A DNA stretch of 64,000 nucleotides from Microvirga lenta (GCF_020532555.1 NZ_JAJBBR010000005.1:372001-436000), one strand, 5' to 3'. Shown: positions 52,747-62,833, numbered from the stretch's first letter. Made by a program: numbers and translations. Notes: generated by a model from the sequence alone, not told the origin.

Positions 52747-53661
52747 GTGCTCGACCGCGTCACCGGCATGCAGGTTTTCGTTCGGGTCGCCGCGCTGGGG
52801 AGCTTCTCGGCTGCGGCGCGCTCCCTCGACCTGTCCCAGACCATGGTCACGAAGCATGTGGTCGCCCTGGAGAGCCGGCTCGGCGTGAAGCTGCTGCACC
52901 GCTCGACCCGCAGGCTCGTCCTCACGGAGGCGGGGCGCAGCTACCTCGCCTCCTGCGAGCGTATCCTGGCCGATATCGAGGAGGCGGAAGCCTCGGCCAG
53001 CCTCGACAGGGTCGAGCCCCGCGGGACCCTGCGCCTCAACGTGCCCCTGACCTTCGGCTTTCGCCGGATCGTCCCGGCCCTTGCCACGTTCAGCCGCCTC
53101 TACCCGGCCGTGGAGGTCGATCTCGGCCTCGCCGACCGGTACGTGGACCTGATCGAGGAGGGCTGGGACCTGGCGATCCGGATCGGCAGGCTCAAGGATT
53201 CGAGCCTCGTGGCGAGACGCCTCGCCCCCTGCCGGACCATCGTCTGCGCCGCGCCGTCCTATCTGGAAGCCCGCGGCGTCCCCCGCAGCCTGGACGATCT
53301 GGCCGGGCACAACTGCCTCGGCTACACCCTGCCGAGCGCCATCGGGGCGAACCGCTGGGCCTTCGGCGCCGAGGGGGATCGCGTCGTTCCGGTCAGAGGC
53401 AACCTGCGCGCCAATAACGGCGATGCCCTGCTGGCGGCGGCGGTCGCGGGACAGGGGCTGATCTACCAGCCGACCTTCCTGGTGGGCGATGCCCTGCGCG
53501 ACGGGAGCCTGGTGCGCGTCCTGCCCGGGCTTCCCACCCTGGAACTCGGCGTTCACGCCATGCTCCCCTCGGGCCGCCAGGCGCCGGCGAAGGTTCGCGC
53601 CTTCGTGGAATTCCTGGCCGAGCGCTTCGGCCCCGAGCCGGAATGGGACCGGGGGCTCTAG
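52747..53661 (+). CDS. LysR family transcriptional regulator
   Basis: 304 residues from GTG 52747, chosen for GAGG just upstream; the frame back to 52663 would enter the promoter gap. N-terminal winged HTH ('MQVFVRVAALGSFSAAARSLDLSQTMVTKHVVALESRLGVKLLHRSTRRLVLTEAGRSYL'), then the periplasmic-binding-like effector domain. The 105-bp gap to doxX contains AATTGGAATATCAATT, a loose T-N11-A dyad suited to LysR binding. It likely controls the DoxX-dioxygenase pair in response to a phenolic or quinone signal. Confidence 0.88.
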   Translation: MLDRVTGMQVFVRVAALGSFSAAARSLDLSQTMVTKHVVALESRLGVKLLHRSTRRLVLTEAGRSYLASCERILADIEEAEASASLDRVEPRGTLRLNVPLTFGFRRIVPALATFSRLYPAVEVDLGLADRYVDLIEEGWDLAIRIGRLKDSSLVARRLAPCRTIVCAAPSYLEARGVPRSLDDLAGHNCLGYTLPSAIGANRWAFGAEGDRVVPVRGNLRANNGDALLAAAVAGQGLIYQPTFLVGDALRDGSLVRVLPGLPTLELGVHAMLPSGRQAPAKVRAFVEFLAERFGPEPEWDRGL

Positions 53662-53736
53662 CCGCCGGGGGTGGAAGAGTGGCATTCCCGGCGCCGAGCG
53701 GGTAAATCTGATCCGGCTCTCGCGCGAGGATTGCAC

Positions 53737-56700
53737 ATGGTCGCCAGCTGGGCGGTTATCCTATCGGCCCTGGTCTATCTCTGCCTTCTGTTCATGGTGG
53801 CCCATTGGGGCGACAACGGCGGACGGCGGTTCCTTCAGGGGCGCGCGCGCTCGACCATCGCGGCCCTGTCCCTCGCGGTCTACTGCACGTCCTGGACCTT
53901 CTACGGGTCGGTGGGCCTCGCCAGCCGGTCCGGGCTCGACTTCCTCAGCATCTATATCGGGCCGATCCTCGTGATCGGCCTCGGCCATGTCCTCGTCGCC
54001 CGGGTCGTCCGGGTGGCCAAGACCCAGAACATCTCCTCCATCGCCGACTTCGTCGCCGCCCGCTACGGCAAGAGCGAGCGGGTCGCCGCCATCGTCAGCC
54101 TGATCGCCCTCGTCGGCTCCATCCCCTACATCGCGCTGCAGCTGAAGGCCGTCTCGTCCTCCCTGGACGTCTTCCTCACGGCCGCCAACGGGACGGCTCC
54201 GCTGCAGGTGCCGTTCCTCGGGGATCTGTCCCTCGTCGTCGCCCTCGTGCTCGCGGGCTTCGCGGTTGCCTTCGGCACGCGCCACACGGACGCCACCGAG
54301 CACCAGGACGGCCTGATCATGGCGATCTCGGTCGAGTCCGTGGTGAAGCTGGTCGCCTTCCTGGTGGTCGGCATCTACGTGACGTTCATCATGTTCGACG
54401 GCTACGGCGCCATCGTCGAACGCCTCCAGGACCAGGGCATCAGCACGAGCATGCTGGGCCGCACCTCCGGCTTCGGCAGCTACATCACGCTCATCCTGCT
54501 CTCCACCTGCGCCGCCCTGCTCCTGCCCCGCCAGTTCCACATGACCGTGGTCGAGAACCGGTCCATGGACGACGTGAAGCAGGCGGCCTGGCTGTTCCCG
54601 CTCTATCTGGTGCTCATCAACATCTTCGTCGTTCCCATCGCCCTCGCCGGCATGGCGGTTTTTCCGGAGGGCACCGTCGACCGGGACATGCTCGTCCTGG
54701 CCCTGCCGCTCGTCGACAATGCGGGCGTGATCGCGGTCATCGCGTTCCTCGGCGGCTTCTCGGCCGCGACGGCGATGGTCATCATCGACTCGGTGGCCGT
54801 CGCGATCATGATCTCGAACCACCTCGTGATGCCCATCGTCCTGCGCCGCCGCGCCTTCGCGGGCGGCGATCTCGGCGGCTTCGTGATCGGCATCCGCCGG
54901 GTCTCCATCGTGGTGGTGATCCTTCTCGCCTATGCGTATTACCGGGTGTCCGGCGAGGCCGCCCTCGCGGCCATCGGCCTCCTGTCCTTCGCCGCCATCG
55001 CGCAGGTCGCGCCGGCCTTCCTCGGAGGGCTCATCTGGTCGCGGGGCACCGCGCTCGGCGCCAGCGTCGGCCTCGTGGTCGGCTTCCTCACCTGGGCCTA
55101 TACGCTGCTCCTGCCCAGCCTCATCTGGGACGGCGTGTTCTGGTCCGACGTGGTCGTCACCGGCCCCTTCGGCATCACGGCGCTCAAGCCCACCTCCCTC
55201 TTCGGGGTCGACCTGCCTCAGCTGACCCACGGCGTGGTCTGGAGCCTGACCCTGAACATCCTCGCCTATATCGGCTTCTCCCTCTGGCGGCCGACGACCG
55301 CCATGGAGCAGCTCCAGGCCAACGTGTTCGTGGGCGAAACGCCCGTCTCGGTCGCGCCGAACTTCCGGCTGTTCCGCGCCAGCGTGACCGTGGACGAGCT
55401 GCGCGCCACGGTGGCGCGCTATCTCGGCGAGGAGCGCACCACCCGCTCCTTCGAGGGCTTCGCCCACAGCCGCGGCCAGCATCTGGAGGCGCGCGCGGAG
55501 GCCGACATCCATCTCCTGCGCTATGCGGAGCACCTGCTCGCCTCCGCCATCGGCACCGCCTCCTCGCGCCTTGCCCTGTCGCTCCTGCTGCGGCGGCGCA
55601 CCGTGTCGACGAAAGCCGCCCTCAAGCTCCTCGACGATGCTTCCGCCGCGATCCAGCAGAGCCGCGACCTGCTCCAGCACGCCATCAACTACGCCAAGCA
55701 GGGCATCACCGTGCTCGACCGGGACCTGAGGCTGCTCGCCTGGAACCAGGCCTTCGTGGATCTCTACGACCTGCCGCCGAACCTCGTGCGGGTCGGCGTC
55801 GGCATGGACAACATCGTCGCGTTCAATGCCGAGCGCGGCTCCTACGGCCCCGGAGATCTGGACGAGCTGATCGCGGCACGCATCCACTCCTTCCAGCACG
55901 ATCTGGAGCCGGTGCGCCTGAGGCTCTATCCGTCGGGCAAGGTGATCGAGATCCGCTCGAACCCGCTGCCCGACGGCGGCATTGTCACGACCTACACGGA
56001 CGTGACGGAAACCGTCCTGGCCGAGGAGGAGAGCCGCCGTGCGAACGAGACCCTGGAGCAGCGCGTCAGGGAGCGCACCGAGGAGCTGACCCGCCTGAAC
56101 GAGGCGCTCACCAGCGCCAAGGCGGAAGCCGACGAGGCGAACATCTCCAAGACGCGCTTCCTCGCCGCCGCGTCCCACGACATCCTGCAGCCCCTCAACG
56201 CGGCCCGCCTCTACGTCACCTCCCTCGTGGAGCGCGACCGGGAGGCCGGCGATGTGACGCTGGCCGAGAACATCGACGCCTCCCTCGACGCCGTCGAGGA
56301 GATCCTCACCGCGCTTCTCGACATCTCGCGCCTCGATACCGGCGCCATGAAGCCGCAATGGTCGAGCTTCCGCATCGACGAGCTGTTCCGCCAGCTCCAG
56401 CGCGAGTTCGATCCCATCGCCCGGAACAAGGACCTGAAGCTCACCTTCGTGCCCTCCTCGCTCACGGTGCGCTCGGACCGTCGCCTGCTGCGCCGCCTGC
56501 TGCAGAACCTCATTTCCAACGCCATCAAGTACACGCCCGCGGGCCGGGTGGTCGTCGGCGCCCGGCGGAAGGGCACGCATCTCGTCCTCGAGGTGTGGGA
56601 CACGGGCCTCGGCATCCCCCCGTCGAAGCAGCGGATCGTGTTCCGGGAATTCCAGCGCCTGGACCAGGGCGCGAAAGCCGCGCGCGGCCTCGGCCTCGGC

Positions 56701-57246
56701 CTATCCATCGTGGAGCGCATCGGCCGCGTTCTCGGCCATGCGGTCACGCTGAAATCGGAATCGGGGCGCGGCTCCGTCTTCCGGGTCGACGTGCCCGTCG
56801 TGGCGGCGCTTCCGGCCAGTGCGGAGCCGCCTCAGCCACCCCAGCCGCCCGTGACGGTCCTGTCGGGCCTGCATGTGATCGTGATCGACAACGAGCCTGC
56901 GATCCTGGAGGGAATGCGCCTCCTGCTCGCAGGGTGGGGCTGCGACGTCTGGACGGCCTCCGATCTGGAGAGCGCGCAGCAGACCCTGAAGGCGCACAAG
57001 GTTCTGCCGGACGTGATCATCGCCGATTACCACCTGGACGAGGGCGACGGCCTGGACCTCATCAAGGCCCTGCGCTGGAGGACTCAGGTCAACACGCCCG
57101 CCGTTCTCGTGACCGCCGACCGCACGCCGGCCGTGCGCGAAGCGGCGGCGGCGATGAACGTCCACGTTCTCAACAAGCCGGTGAAGCCGGCGGCTCTGCG
57201 CGCGCTCCTGACCCAGTGGCGCGCCACGCGCGTGGCGGCGGAGTAA
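53737..57246 (+). CDS. SSF-transporter/PAS/hybrid histidine kinase (CbrA/CrbS-like)
   Basis: 1169 residues. The first about 520 form a thirteen-helix sodium:solute symporter domain ('YCTSWTFYGSVGLAS', 'ISSIADFVAARYGKSERVAAIV', 'LPRQFHMTVVENRS'). Then come a PAS domain (about 655-755), a coiled coil, HisKA with His814 in 'AASHDILQPLNAARL', HATPase ('NLISNAIKYTPAG', 'DTGLGIPPSKQ', 'GLGLGLSIVERI'), and a receiver domain with Asp1097 in 'IIADYHLDEGDG'. ATG 53737 has GAGGA six bases upstream. Such proteins couple uptake or sensing of a carbon source to signalling; a separate response regulator is not adjacent. Confidence 0.92.
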   Translation: MVASWAVILSALVYLCLLFMVAHWGDNGGRRFLQGRARSTIAALSLAVYCTSWTFYGSVGLASRSGLDFLSIYIGPILVIGLGHVLVARVVRVAKTQNISSIADFVAARYGKSERVAAIVSLIALVGSIPYIALQLKAVSSSLDVFLTAANGTAPLQVPFLGDLSLVVALVLAGFAVAFGTRHTDATEHQDGLIMAISVESVVKLVAFLVVGIYVTFIMFDGYGAIVERLQDQGISTSMLGRTSGFGSYITLILLSTCAALLLPRQFHMTVVENRSMDDVKQAAWLFPLYLVLINIFVVPIALAGMAVFPEGTVDRDMLVLALPLVDNAGVIAVIAFLGGFSAATAMVIIDSVAVAIMISNHLVMPIVLRRRAFAGGDLGGFVIGIRRVSIVVVILLAYAYYRVSGEAALAAIGLLSFAAIAQVAPAFLGGLIWSRGTALGASVGLVVGFLTWAYTLLLPSLIWDGVFWSDVVVTGPFGITALKPTSLFGVDLPQLTHGVVWSLTLNILAYIGFSLWRPTTAMEQLQANVFVGETPVSVAPNFRLFRASVTVDELRATVARYLGEERTTRSFEGFAHSRGQHLEARAEADIHLLRYAEHLLASAIGTASSRLALSLLLRRRTVSTKAALKLLDDASAAIQQSRDLLQHAINYAKQGITVLDRDLRLLAWNQAFVDLYDLPPNLVRVGVGMDNIVAFNAERGSYGPGDLDELIAARIHSFQHDLEPVRLRLYPSGKVIEIRSNPLPDGGIVTTYTDVTETVLAEEESRRANETLEQRVRERTEELTRLNEALTSAKAEADEANISKTRFLAAASHDILQPLNAARLYVTSLVERDREAGDVTLAENIDASLDAVEEILTALLDISRLDTGAMKPQWSSFRIDELFRQLQREFDPIARNKDLKLTFVPSSLTVRSDRRLLRRLLQNLISNAIKYTPAGRVVVGARRKGTHLVLEVWDTGLGIPPSKQRIVFREFQRLDQGAKAARGLGLGLSIVERIGRVLGHAVTLKSESGRGSVFRVDVPVVAALPASAEPPQPPQPPVTVLSGLHVIVIDNEPAILEGMRLLLAGWGCDVWTASDLESAQQTLKAHKVLPDVIIADYHLDEGDGLDLIKALRWRTQVNTPAVLVTADRTPAVREAAAAMNVHVLNKPVKPAALRALLTQWRATRVAAE

Positions 57247-57249
57247 GCC

Positions 57250-57873
57250 CTACACGTCGGGAGTGTAGGGCGCGCGCCCGCTCGTCAGCGCATCGTCGAG
57301 CAGGTCGAGCCGGTCCTGCCCCCAGAAGACCTCGCCGTCGAGCACATAGGCCGGGGAGCCGAAGACACCTCCGGCGATGGCGTTCTCCAGGTTGAGCGCA
57401 TAGATCGCCTCCGTGGTGGTGCCGGTGGCGACATCCATCAGGGAGGTGGAGTCGAGGCCCGCCTGCTCGGCGAGTTCGGTGAGGACGATCGGGTTGGCGA
57501 GGTCGCGCTCCTCCTCCCAGATCGCCGCGTAGGCCCGGCGCAGGAAGGGGTCCGGATCCTTGCCGCCGACCGTCACCGCGATGACGAGCCTGTCTGCCAG
57601 GTTGACGTCGAAGGGCCAGTGTTTCGGCTGGAGATTGAACGAGAGCCCGCGCTTCTCGCGCCAGCGCTGCAGCTCGAGCATCCGGTAGCGCTGGCGCACC
57701 GGGTGGCGCTGAGGCAGCGGCAGACCGCCCGTCTCGGCGAAGACGCGGCCGAGGAAGACGGGCTTGTAGTTGATCTCCACCCCATGTCGCCGTGCGATCT
57801 CGATGAAGGAAGCATGGCCGATATAGGCCCAGGGGCTGACGAGGGAGAAATAGTAGTCGATGACGCGGGGCAT
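57250..57873 (-). CDS. 2-hydroxychromene-2-carboxylate isomerase (kappa-GST fold)
   Basis: 207 residues. DsbA-like thioredoxin fold: 'DYYFSLVSPWAYIGHASFIEIARRHG' with the active Ser in 'SPWAY', and 'FGSPAYVLDGEVFWGQDRLDLL' near the end. The family isomerises 2-hydroxychromene-2-carboxylate with glutathione in naphthalene breakdown, but in Rhizobiales most members lie outside such pathways. No aromatic-degradation cluster is next to it. Stop is 3 bp from the kinase stop; convergent genes. Confidence 0.87.
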   Translation of the reverse strand: MPRVIDYYFSLVSPWAYIGHASFIEIARRHGVEINYKPVFLGRVFAETGGLPLPQRHPVRQRYRMLELQRWREKRGLSFNLQPKHWPFDVNLADRLVIAVTVGGKDPDPFLRRAYAAIWEEERDLANPIVLTELAEQAGLDSTSLMDVATGTTTEAIYALNLENAIAGGVFGSPAYVLDGEVFWGQDRLDLLDDALTSGRAPYTPDV

Positions 57874-57929
57874 GGATCGCTTTCGCGGTTGGAACGGGCG
57901 TCAGGAAGGTATCGCGCGACCGGAAATGA

Positions 57930-58478
57930 TCAAGCCGCCCGCTTCATGACCTCCTCGGAGGCCAGGAAAGCCTCGACCTCCGCCGTGGCCTGCGGCGCAT
58001 CGGCATGGGTGCCCAGTTCCTGGAGCAGCCGGTTCATGGGCACGAACTCCCTCGCCTTGCGGTCGTAGAGCCCGGCCCGCACCAGCGCGATGGCGTTGAG
58101 GACGGGCTTGCCGTCCCGTGTCCTGGAAATCAGCCGGTGCTCCATCACCACCTGGCCCTCGAACCAGGTGACGATCCGGGTCTCCAGCGTGAAGGCCTGA
58201 AAGAGCTTCAGCTCGCGCCGGAAGCGGATCTGGCCCGCGCTCACCACGGGCACCCAGCCGTTCCTGAAGATGGGCCTCCACAGGCCCGAGCGGAGCATGA
58301 TGTCGGTCCGCCCCAGATCCATCAGGGTCCAGTAGCGCCCGTTGTTCAGGTGCAGGGAGGTGTCGAGGTCGTGCGGCCACACCCGGAACGACAGGCGCGA
58401 CACGTCCTTCACGGGATCGAGCTTTGCGCGGAAGAACGAGGCGACGATGAGGTGAAGAACGCGCAGCCAGAGATTCAT
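57930..58478 (-). CDS. Acyl-CoA thioesterase family protein (hot-dog fold)
   Basis: 182 residues. 'FRVWPHDLDTSLHLNNGRYWTLMDLGRTDIML' is the hot-dog central helix with the 'HLNNG' element of FadM/TesC-like thioesterases. 'MEHRLISRTRDGKPVLNAIALVRAGLYD' forms the sheet end. It hydrolyses acyl-CoA. The ATG overlaps the stop of the DinB gene (ATGA), so the two are coupled. Beta-oxidation genes lie just upstream on the same strand. Confidence 0.85.
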   Translation of the reverse strand: MNLWLRVLHLIVASFFRAKLDPVKDVSRLSFRVWPHDLDTSLHLNNGRYWTLMDLGRTDIMLRSGLWRPIFRNGWVPVVSAGQIRFRRELKLFQAFTLETRIVTWFEGQVVMEHRLISRTRDGKPVLNAIALVRAGLYDRKAREFVPMNRLLQELGTHADAPQATAEVEAFLASEEVMKRAA

Positions 58479-58984
58479 GACAGGCCCATGCGCGTCTCGC
58501 GCTGAAACAGCACGAGATCGAAGGACGGAGCATCGCGCCCGAAGCCGGTCAGGAGGCAATGGGCTTGGCCCCGGTGATGGGTCTGGTGGTTGAAGAAGTG
58601 AGTGAGGGCGGGTGCGAGCGGCTGCTCGACATCCGCCGGATTCACGATGGTGCGGTAGCGGAACCGTCCGGCCAGAGTCTCATCCGACAGGGCATCGACA
58701 TAGGCGACGATCCGCGCGTCCTCGGCCTCGCGCGCGGCGCGCAGGTCGTCGAAGCCGTCGTAGAGAATGGCGTCGAGGCGGTTCGGCGCCTCGCCCTCGC
58801 CAGTGAAACGCCGCATCCAGATCCGGTCGGCCACGAGGATGTGGTTCAGGGTGCCGTGCAGGGATTTGAAGAAGGCGCCGCGATCGGCGCGGTATTCCTC
58901 GTCTGACAGCGTTGCCGCCGCATCGTAGAGCCGCCGGTTGCACCAGGCATTGTAGGCCGCCAGCATGGCGAAGTGAGGCTTCAT
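58475..58984 (-). CDS. DinB family protein
   Basis: 169 residues, four-helix bundle: 'MLAAYNAWCNRRLYDAAATL', 'LHGTLNHILVADRIWMRRF', 'THFFNHQTHHRGQAHCLL'. His in 'LNH' and the HxxxH pair of 'HQTHHRG' bind the metal as in DinB/YfiT enzymes. Such proteins are thiol-dependent metalloenzymes of detoxification, in most cases uncharacterised. ATG 58984 starts the family N terminus. Confidence 0.88.
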   Translation of the reverse strand: MKPHFAMLAAYNAWCNRRLYDAAATLSDEEYRADRGAFFKSLHGTLNHILVADRIWMRRFTGEGEAPNRLDAILYDGFDDLRAAREAEDARIVAYVDALSDETLAGRFRYRTIVNPADVEQPLAPALTHFFNHQTHHRGQAHCLLTGFGRDAPSFDLVLFQRETRMGLS

Positions 58985-59020
58985 GATCGGCTCCTGCGAA
59001 TGTCGGCAAACGGGGATGGA

Positions 59021-59112
59021 TCCCCTCCCCGCTCTCCGAGCCGCCGGGGATGACAAGGGCGGGCGGTGCCCGCCTGTCGTCATTCCCGGCCGGAGCGAAG
59101 CGGAGGGGAAGG
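59021..59112. repeat. Rhizobiales-type intergenic palindromic repeat
   Basis: Contains GTCATTCCCGGCCGGAGCGAAGCGGAGG and its partial inverse (CCGCTCTCC...GGGGATGACA), forming stems between dinB and fadJ. This is like the short extragenic palindromes dispersed in this order. Confidence 0.55.
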
Positions 59113-59143
59113 GAACCCATCGGTTATCAGGTCACGAGCGGCC

Positions 59144-61351
59144 TCAAGCCGCCTTCTTCTCCTTGGCGCGCCCATAGAACGTCTCGCCGGACGCGGCCAT
59201 GTCGAGCAGGATCTTCGGCGGCGCGAAACGGTCGCCGTGGCTGTCCTGCAGCTCCTTGCACAAAGCCACGAAGGCCTTGGCGCCCATGAAGTCGATGTAG
59301 GACAGGGCGCCGCCGGTGAAGGGCGCGAAGCCGAAGCCGAAGATCGAGCCCACATCCGCCTCGCGCGGATCGGTGATGACGCCCTCCTCCACCGTGCGGG
59401 CGGCCTCCAGGGCCTGCGTCACGAGCAGCCGCTGCTTGAGCTCCTGCATGTCGAGGAACTCGGCTTCCAGGTGCTTCGGCTGCAGATCGGTCAGCCCCGG
59501 CCAGAGCCGCTTCGGGCCGTTCTCCGGATAGTCGTAGAAGCCCTTCCGGTTCTTGCGGCCGAGACGGCCTTCCTGCTCGACGAGGCGGGTCAGGAGCTGC
59601 TCTTGCTCGGGCACGATCGCCGCGTCCCCGAGCTGCGCCTTGGTGGCCCGGAGGATCTTGAGGCCGAGATCGACGCCGACCTCGTCGTTGAGGGAGAGCG
59701 GTCCCACGGGCATGCCCGCCTGCTTGCCCGCATTCTCGATCATCGCCGGCGGCACGCCCTCGGTGAGCATGAGATGGCCTTCGAGGATGTAGGCCAGCAC
59801 GCAGCGATTGGCGAAGAAGCCGCGGGAATCGTTGACGACGATCGGCGTCTTCTTGATCGCCCGCACGTAGTCGAGGGCTGTGGCGAGCGCCTTGTCGCCC
59901 GTCTCCTTGCCCATGATGATCTCCACCAGCATCATCTTCTCGACCGGCGAGAAGAAGTGGATGCCGATGAACTGACCGGCATTTCTCGAATTCTTCGCCA
60001 GTCCGGAGATCGGCAGGGTCGAGGTGTTCGACGCGAAGATGCAGTCGGGGCCGATCGCGGCCTCGACCTTCTGGATCACTTCGGCCTTCACCTTGGGATC
60101 CTCGAACACGGCCTCGATGACGAGGTCGCAATCGGCCAGGGAGGCGTAGTCGTCCGATGCGGTGATGCGCCCGAGCAGGGCGTCGCGGTCCGCCGTCTTG
60201 GCGCGGCCCTTCATGATCTGGTCGGACATGAGCTTGTGGGAATGAGCCTTGCCCTTCTCGGCCGCTTCCATGTCGCGGTCGATCAGCACGACCTCGAGCC
60301 CCGCATTGGCCGTGACATAGGCCACGCTGGCGCCCATGAAGCCGGCGCCGACGACGCCGACCTTCTTCAGCGCCGTCGGCGGCACGTTCTTGGGCCGCCG
60401 CGCGCCCTTGTTCAGCTCCTGCATGGAGATGAACAGGGTGCGGATCATCGCCGCCGCCTCCTTCGAGCGCAGGATCTTGGCGAACCAGCGCGACTCGATC
60501 TTCAGCGCCAGGTCCATCGGAAGCTGCAGGCCCTGATAGACGGATTCGAGGATGGCGTAGGCCGCCGGGTAGTTGTCCTGCGTCTCGCGGCGGTAGATGG
60601 CGTTCGCGGCGGGCCAGATCTGCATTCCGGCCGCCGAATAGACCTTGTTGGAGGGAAGCTTGAAGCCCTTCTGGTCCCAGGGCGCGACGGCCGAGCCGCC
60701 CTGCTTGATCCAGTCTTTCGCGGCCTGCACGATCTGGTCGCGGGGAGCGACCGCATGGGCGAGGCCCATGTTGCGCGCCATGAGCGCGCGGATCTGCTCG
60801 CCCTTGAACAGCATCTGCAGGGCGTCGCCGGTCTGCATCAGGCGCGCCACGCGCTGGGTGCCGCCCGCGCCGGGAAAGAGGCCGACCTTGATCTCGGGCA
60901 GGCCCACGCGGGTGGCGTCCGAGTCGGAGAGCACGCGGAAGTGACAGGCCAGCGCCAGCTCGAACGCGCCGCCGAGGCACACGCCGTGCACGGCGGCCGC
61001 GAAGGGCTTTCCGCAGGTCTCCATGCGGCGGTAGAGCAGCGAGAGCCGGCGCGATTCCTCGAAGAAGAAGCTCATGGCCTCCTCCTCGCCCTTTTCCTTC
61101 GCGAGCCGGGCATATTCGGCGCTGAGGCCCTGCAGCATCGTGAGATCCGCGCCGCCGGAAAACGCTTCCTTGCCGGAGGCGATGACGCAGCCCTTGATGG
61201 CCTCGTCGCCCGTAACCCTGTCGATGATCGCGCCCAGCTCCTGCATCACCTCGGGGGTGATGACGTTCATGGAGCGCTCCGGCATGTCCCAGGTGGCGAG
61301 CGCGATGCCGTCGCCGTCGACCTCGAAGCGGAAATTGGTGAAGTTCGTCAT
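59144..61351 (-). CDS. Enoyl-CoA hydratase/3-hydroxyacyl-CoA dehydrogenase (FadJ-like)
   Basis: 735 residues. N-terminal crotonase domain with oxyanion-hole parts '[11 protein letters not shown]' and '[17 protein letters not shown]' and the acid '[19 protein letters not shown]'. NAD-binding '[31 protein letters not shown]' (about 327-355), and the dehydrogenase domain with '[18 protein letters not shown]' (His) and '[19 protein letters not shown]'. It hydrates trans-2-enoyl-CoA and oxidises the 3-hydroxyacyl-CoA. ATG 61351 is the natural start. It follows thiolase and acyl-CoA dehydrogenase genes on the same strand. Confidence 0.93.
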   Translation of the reverse strand: MTNFTNFRFEVDGDGIALATWDMPERSMNVITPEVMQELGAIIDRVTGDEAIKGCVIASGKEAFSGGADLTMLQGLSAEYARLAKEKGEEEAMSFFFEESRRLSLLYRRMETCGKPFAAAVHGVCLGGAFELALACHFRVLSDSDATRVGLPEIKVGLFPGAGGTQRVARLMQTGDALQMLFKGEQIRALMARNMGLAHAVAPRDQIVQAAKDWIKQGGSAVAPWDQKGFKLPSNKVYSAAGMQIWPAANAIYRRETQDNYPAAYAILESVYQGLQLPMDLALKIESRWFAKILRSKEAAAMIRTLFISMQELNKGARRPKNVPPTALKKVGVVGAGFMGASVAYVTANAGLEVVLIDRDMEAAEKGKAHSHKLMSDQIMKGRAKTADRDALLGRITASDDYASLADCDLVIEAVFEDPKVKAEVIQKVEAAIGPDCIFASNTSTLPISGLAKNSRNAGQFIGIHFFSPVEKMMLVEIIMGKETGDKALATALDYVRAIKKTPIVVNDSRGFFANRCVLAYILEGHLMLTEGVPPAMIENAGKQAGMPVGPLSLNDEVGVDLGLKILRATKAQLGDAAIVPEQEQLLTRLVEQEGRLGRKNRKGFYDYPENGPKRLWPGLTDLQPKHLEAEFLDMQELKQRLLVTQALEAARTVEEGVITDPREADVGSIFGFGFAPFTGGALSYIDFMGAKAFVALCKELQDSHGDRFAPPKILLDMAASGETFYGRAKEKKAA

Positions 61352-61368
61352 TGTGGCTCTCCCGAAGG

Positions 61369-61480
61369 CCTCATCCTGAGGAGCCCGCATGGCGGGCGTC
61401 TCGAAGGATGGTCCAGTGTTCCCTTGAACCGCATCCTCGTCCTTCGAGACGGCGCTTCGCGCCTCCTCAGGGTGAGAATG
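61369..61480. repeat. Inverted pair of Rhizobiales intergenic repeat
   Basis: Two opposed copies at 61369-61411 (contains CGTCTCGAAGGATGG) and 61432-61480 (contains GTCCTTCGAGACGG), each a palindrome with a CCTCATCCTGAGGAG-type arm. They fill the gap between thiolase and fadJ and may form a long stem in the message. Confidence 0.75.
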
Positions 61481-61497
61481 CTCGCGTTGCGTTCCCC

Positions 61498-62706
61498 TCA
61501 GACCCGCTCGATGATCGCGGCGGTGCCCATGCCGGCCGCGACGCAGAGGGTGATCAGCGCCGTCTGCTTGTTGGTGCGCTCCAGCTCGTCGAGCACCGTG
61601 CCCAGGATCATGGCGCCGGTCGCCCCCAGCGGATGCCCCATGGCGATGGCGCCGCCATTCACGTTGACCTTGGCCGGGTCGAGATCCATGGCCTGGATGT
61701 AGCGCAGCACCACGGCCGAGAAGGCCTCGTTGATCTCGAAGAGGTCGATGTCGTCCTTCGTCATGCCGGCCTTGCGCAGCGCGAGCTCCGACACGTCGAT
61801 GGGGCCGGTGAGCATGAGCGCGAGATCGGAGCCGATGGAGGCGAAGCCCTTGAGCCGCGCCCGCGGCTTCAGGCCGGCCTTGGCGCCGCCCTCCTTCGAG
61901 CCGACGAGCACGGCGGAGGCGCCGTCCACGATGCCGGAGGAATTGCCCGCATGGTGGACGTGGTTGACGTATTCCACGTCCGGATGGGCCGCGACCGCCA
62001 CCGCGTCGAACCCGCCCATCTCGCCCATCTGCACGAAGGCGGCCTTGAGCTGGCCCAGCGACTGCATGTCGGTCTGCGGCCGCATGTGCTCGTCCTTGGC
62101 CAGGATCGTCAGGCCGTTGATGTCCTTCACGGGCACGACGGAGTTCTTGAAGCGCCCTTCCTCCCAGGCCTTGGCGGCGCGCTTCTGCGATTCCACCGCA
62201 TAGGCGTCCACGTCGTCGCGGGAGAAGCCGTATTTCGTGGCGATCAGGTCGGCCGAGATGCCCTGCGGCAGGAAGTAGTTGGCGATGGCGATGCCGGGAT
62301 CGACCGGCCATGCGCCGCCGGACGCGCCCATGCCGACCCGGCTCATGGACTCGACGCCGCCGCCGATGGTCAGATCCTTCATGCCCGCCATCACCTGCGC
62401 GGCGGCGAGGTTCACGGCGTCCAGGCCCGAGGCGCAGAACCGGTTGATCTGCACGCCCGGCACCTCCTTGCCGAAGCCCGCCTTGAGGGCCGCCGCGCGG
62501 GCGATGTCGCCGCCCGCCTCGCCGACCGGATCGACGCAGCCGAGCACCACGTCCTCGACGAGCACCGGATCGAGGTCGTTGCGCTGGCGGATGGCGTCGA
62601 GCGCCGTCACCGCGAGGTCGACCGCCGGCACCTCATGCAGCGAACCGTCCGGCTTGCCGCGTCCGCGCGGAGTGCGGACGGCGTCGTAGATATAAGCTTC
62701 AGGCAT
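61498..62706 (-). CDS. Acetyl-CoA C-acyltransferase (thiolase)
   Basis: 402 residues. Nucleophilic Cys in '[16 protein letters not shown]', '[40 protein letters not shown]' with His, and the second Cys in '[13 protein letters not shown]'. It cleaves 3-oxoacyl-CoA to acetyl-CoA and a shortened acyl-CoA in beta-oxidation. It works with the fadJ-like gene downstream and the acyl-CoA dehydrogenase upstream. ATG 62706 starts the family N terminus '[17 protein letters not shown]'. Confidence 0.94.
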   Translation of the reverse strand: MPEAYIYDAVRTPRGRGKPDGSLHEVPAVDLAVTALDAIRQRNDLDPVLVEDVVLGCVDPVGEAGGDIARAAALKAGFGKEVPGVQINRFCASGLDAVNLAAAQVMAGMKDLTIGGGVESMSRVGMGASGGAWPVDPGIAIANYFLPQGISADLIATKYGFSRDDVDAYAVESQKRAAKAWEEGRFKNSVVPVKDINGLTILAKDEHMRPQTDMQSLGQLKAAFVQMGEMGGFDAVAVAAHPDVEYVNHVHHAGNSSGIVDGASAVLVGSKEGGAKAGLKPRARLKGFASIGSDLALMLTGPIDVSELALRKAGMTKDDIDLFEINEAFSAVVLRYIQAMDLDPAKVNVNGGAIAMGHPLGATGAMILGTVLDELERTNKQTALITLCVAAGMGTAAIIERV

Positions 62707-62729
62707 GAAGAACCTCCCGGGCGTGTCGT

Positions 62730-62822
62730 GATCCCGGACGCGGAGCGAACCGGGATCGTTGTCAGAATAGGGCACTCAACGCGTCGTTCGATCCCGGCCG
62801 TCGCCATGCTCGGGCCGGGATC
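62730..62822. repeat. Two GATCCCGG palindromes
   Basis: GATCCCGG...CCGGGATC at 62730-62757 and GATCCCGGCC...GGCCGGGATC at 62790-62822, between thiolase and acyl-CoA dehydrogenase. These match REP-like elements common in Rhizobiales. Confidence 0.65.
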
Positions 62823-62833
62823 GCGTCCGTCGA

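Noticed and set aside
53761..56580. 939-codon minus-strand frame
   Set aside because: Antisense to the transporter-kinase gene and shows only high-GC shadow composition.
53805..57395. 1196-codon plus-strand frame in a second phase
   Set aside because: Same strand but different phase from the kinase gene; Arg/Pro/His-rich without domains.
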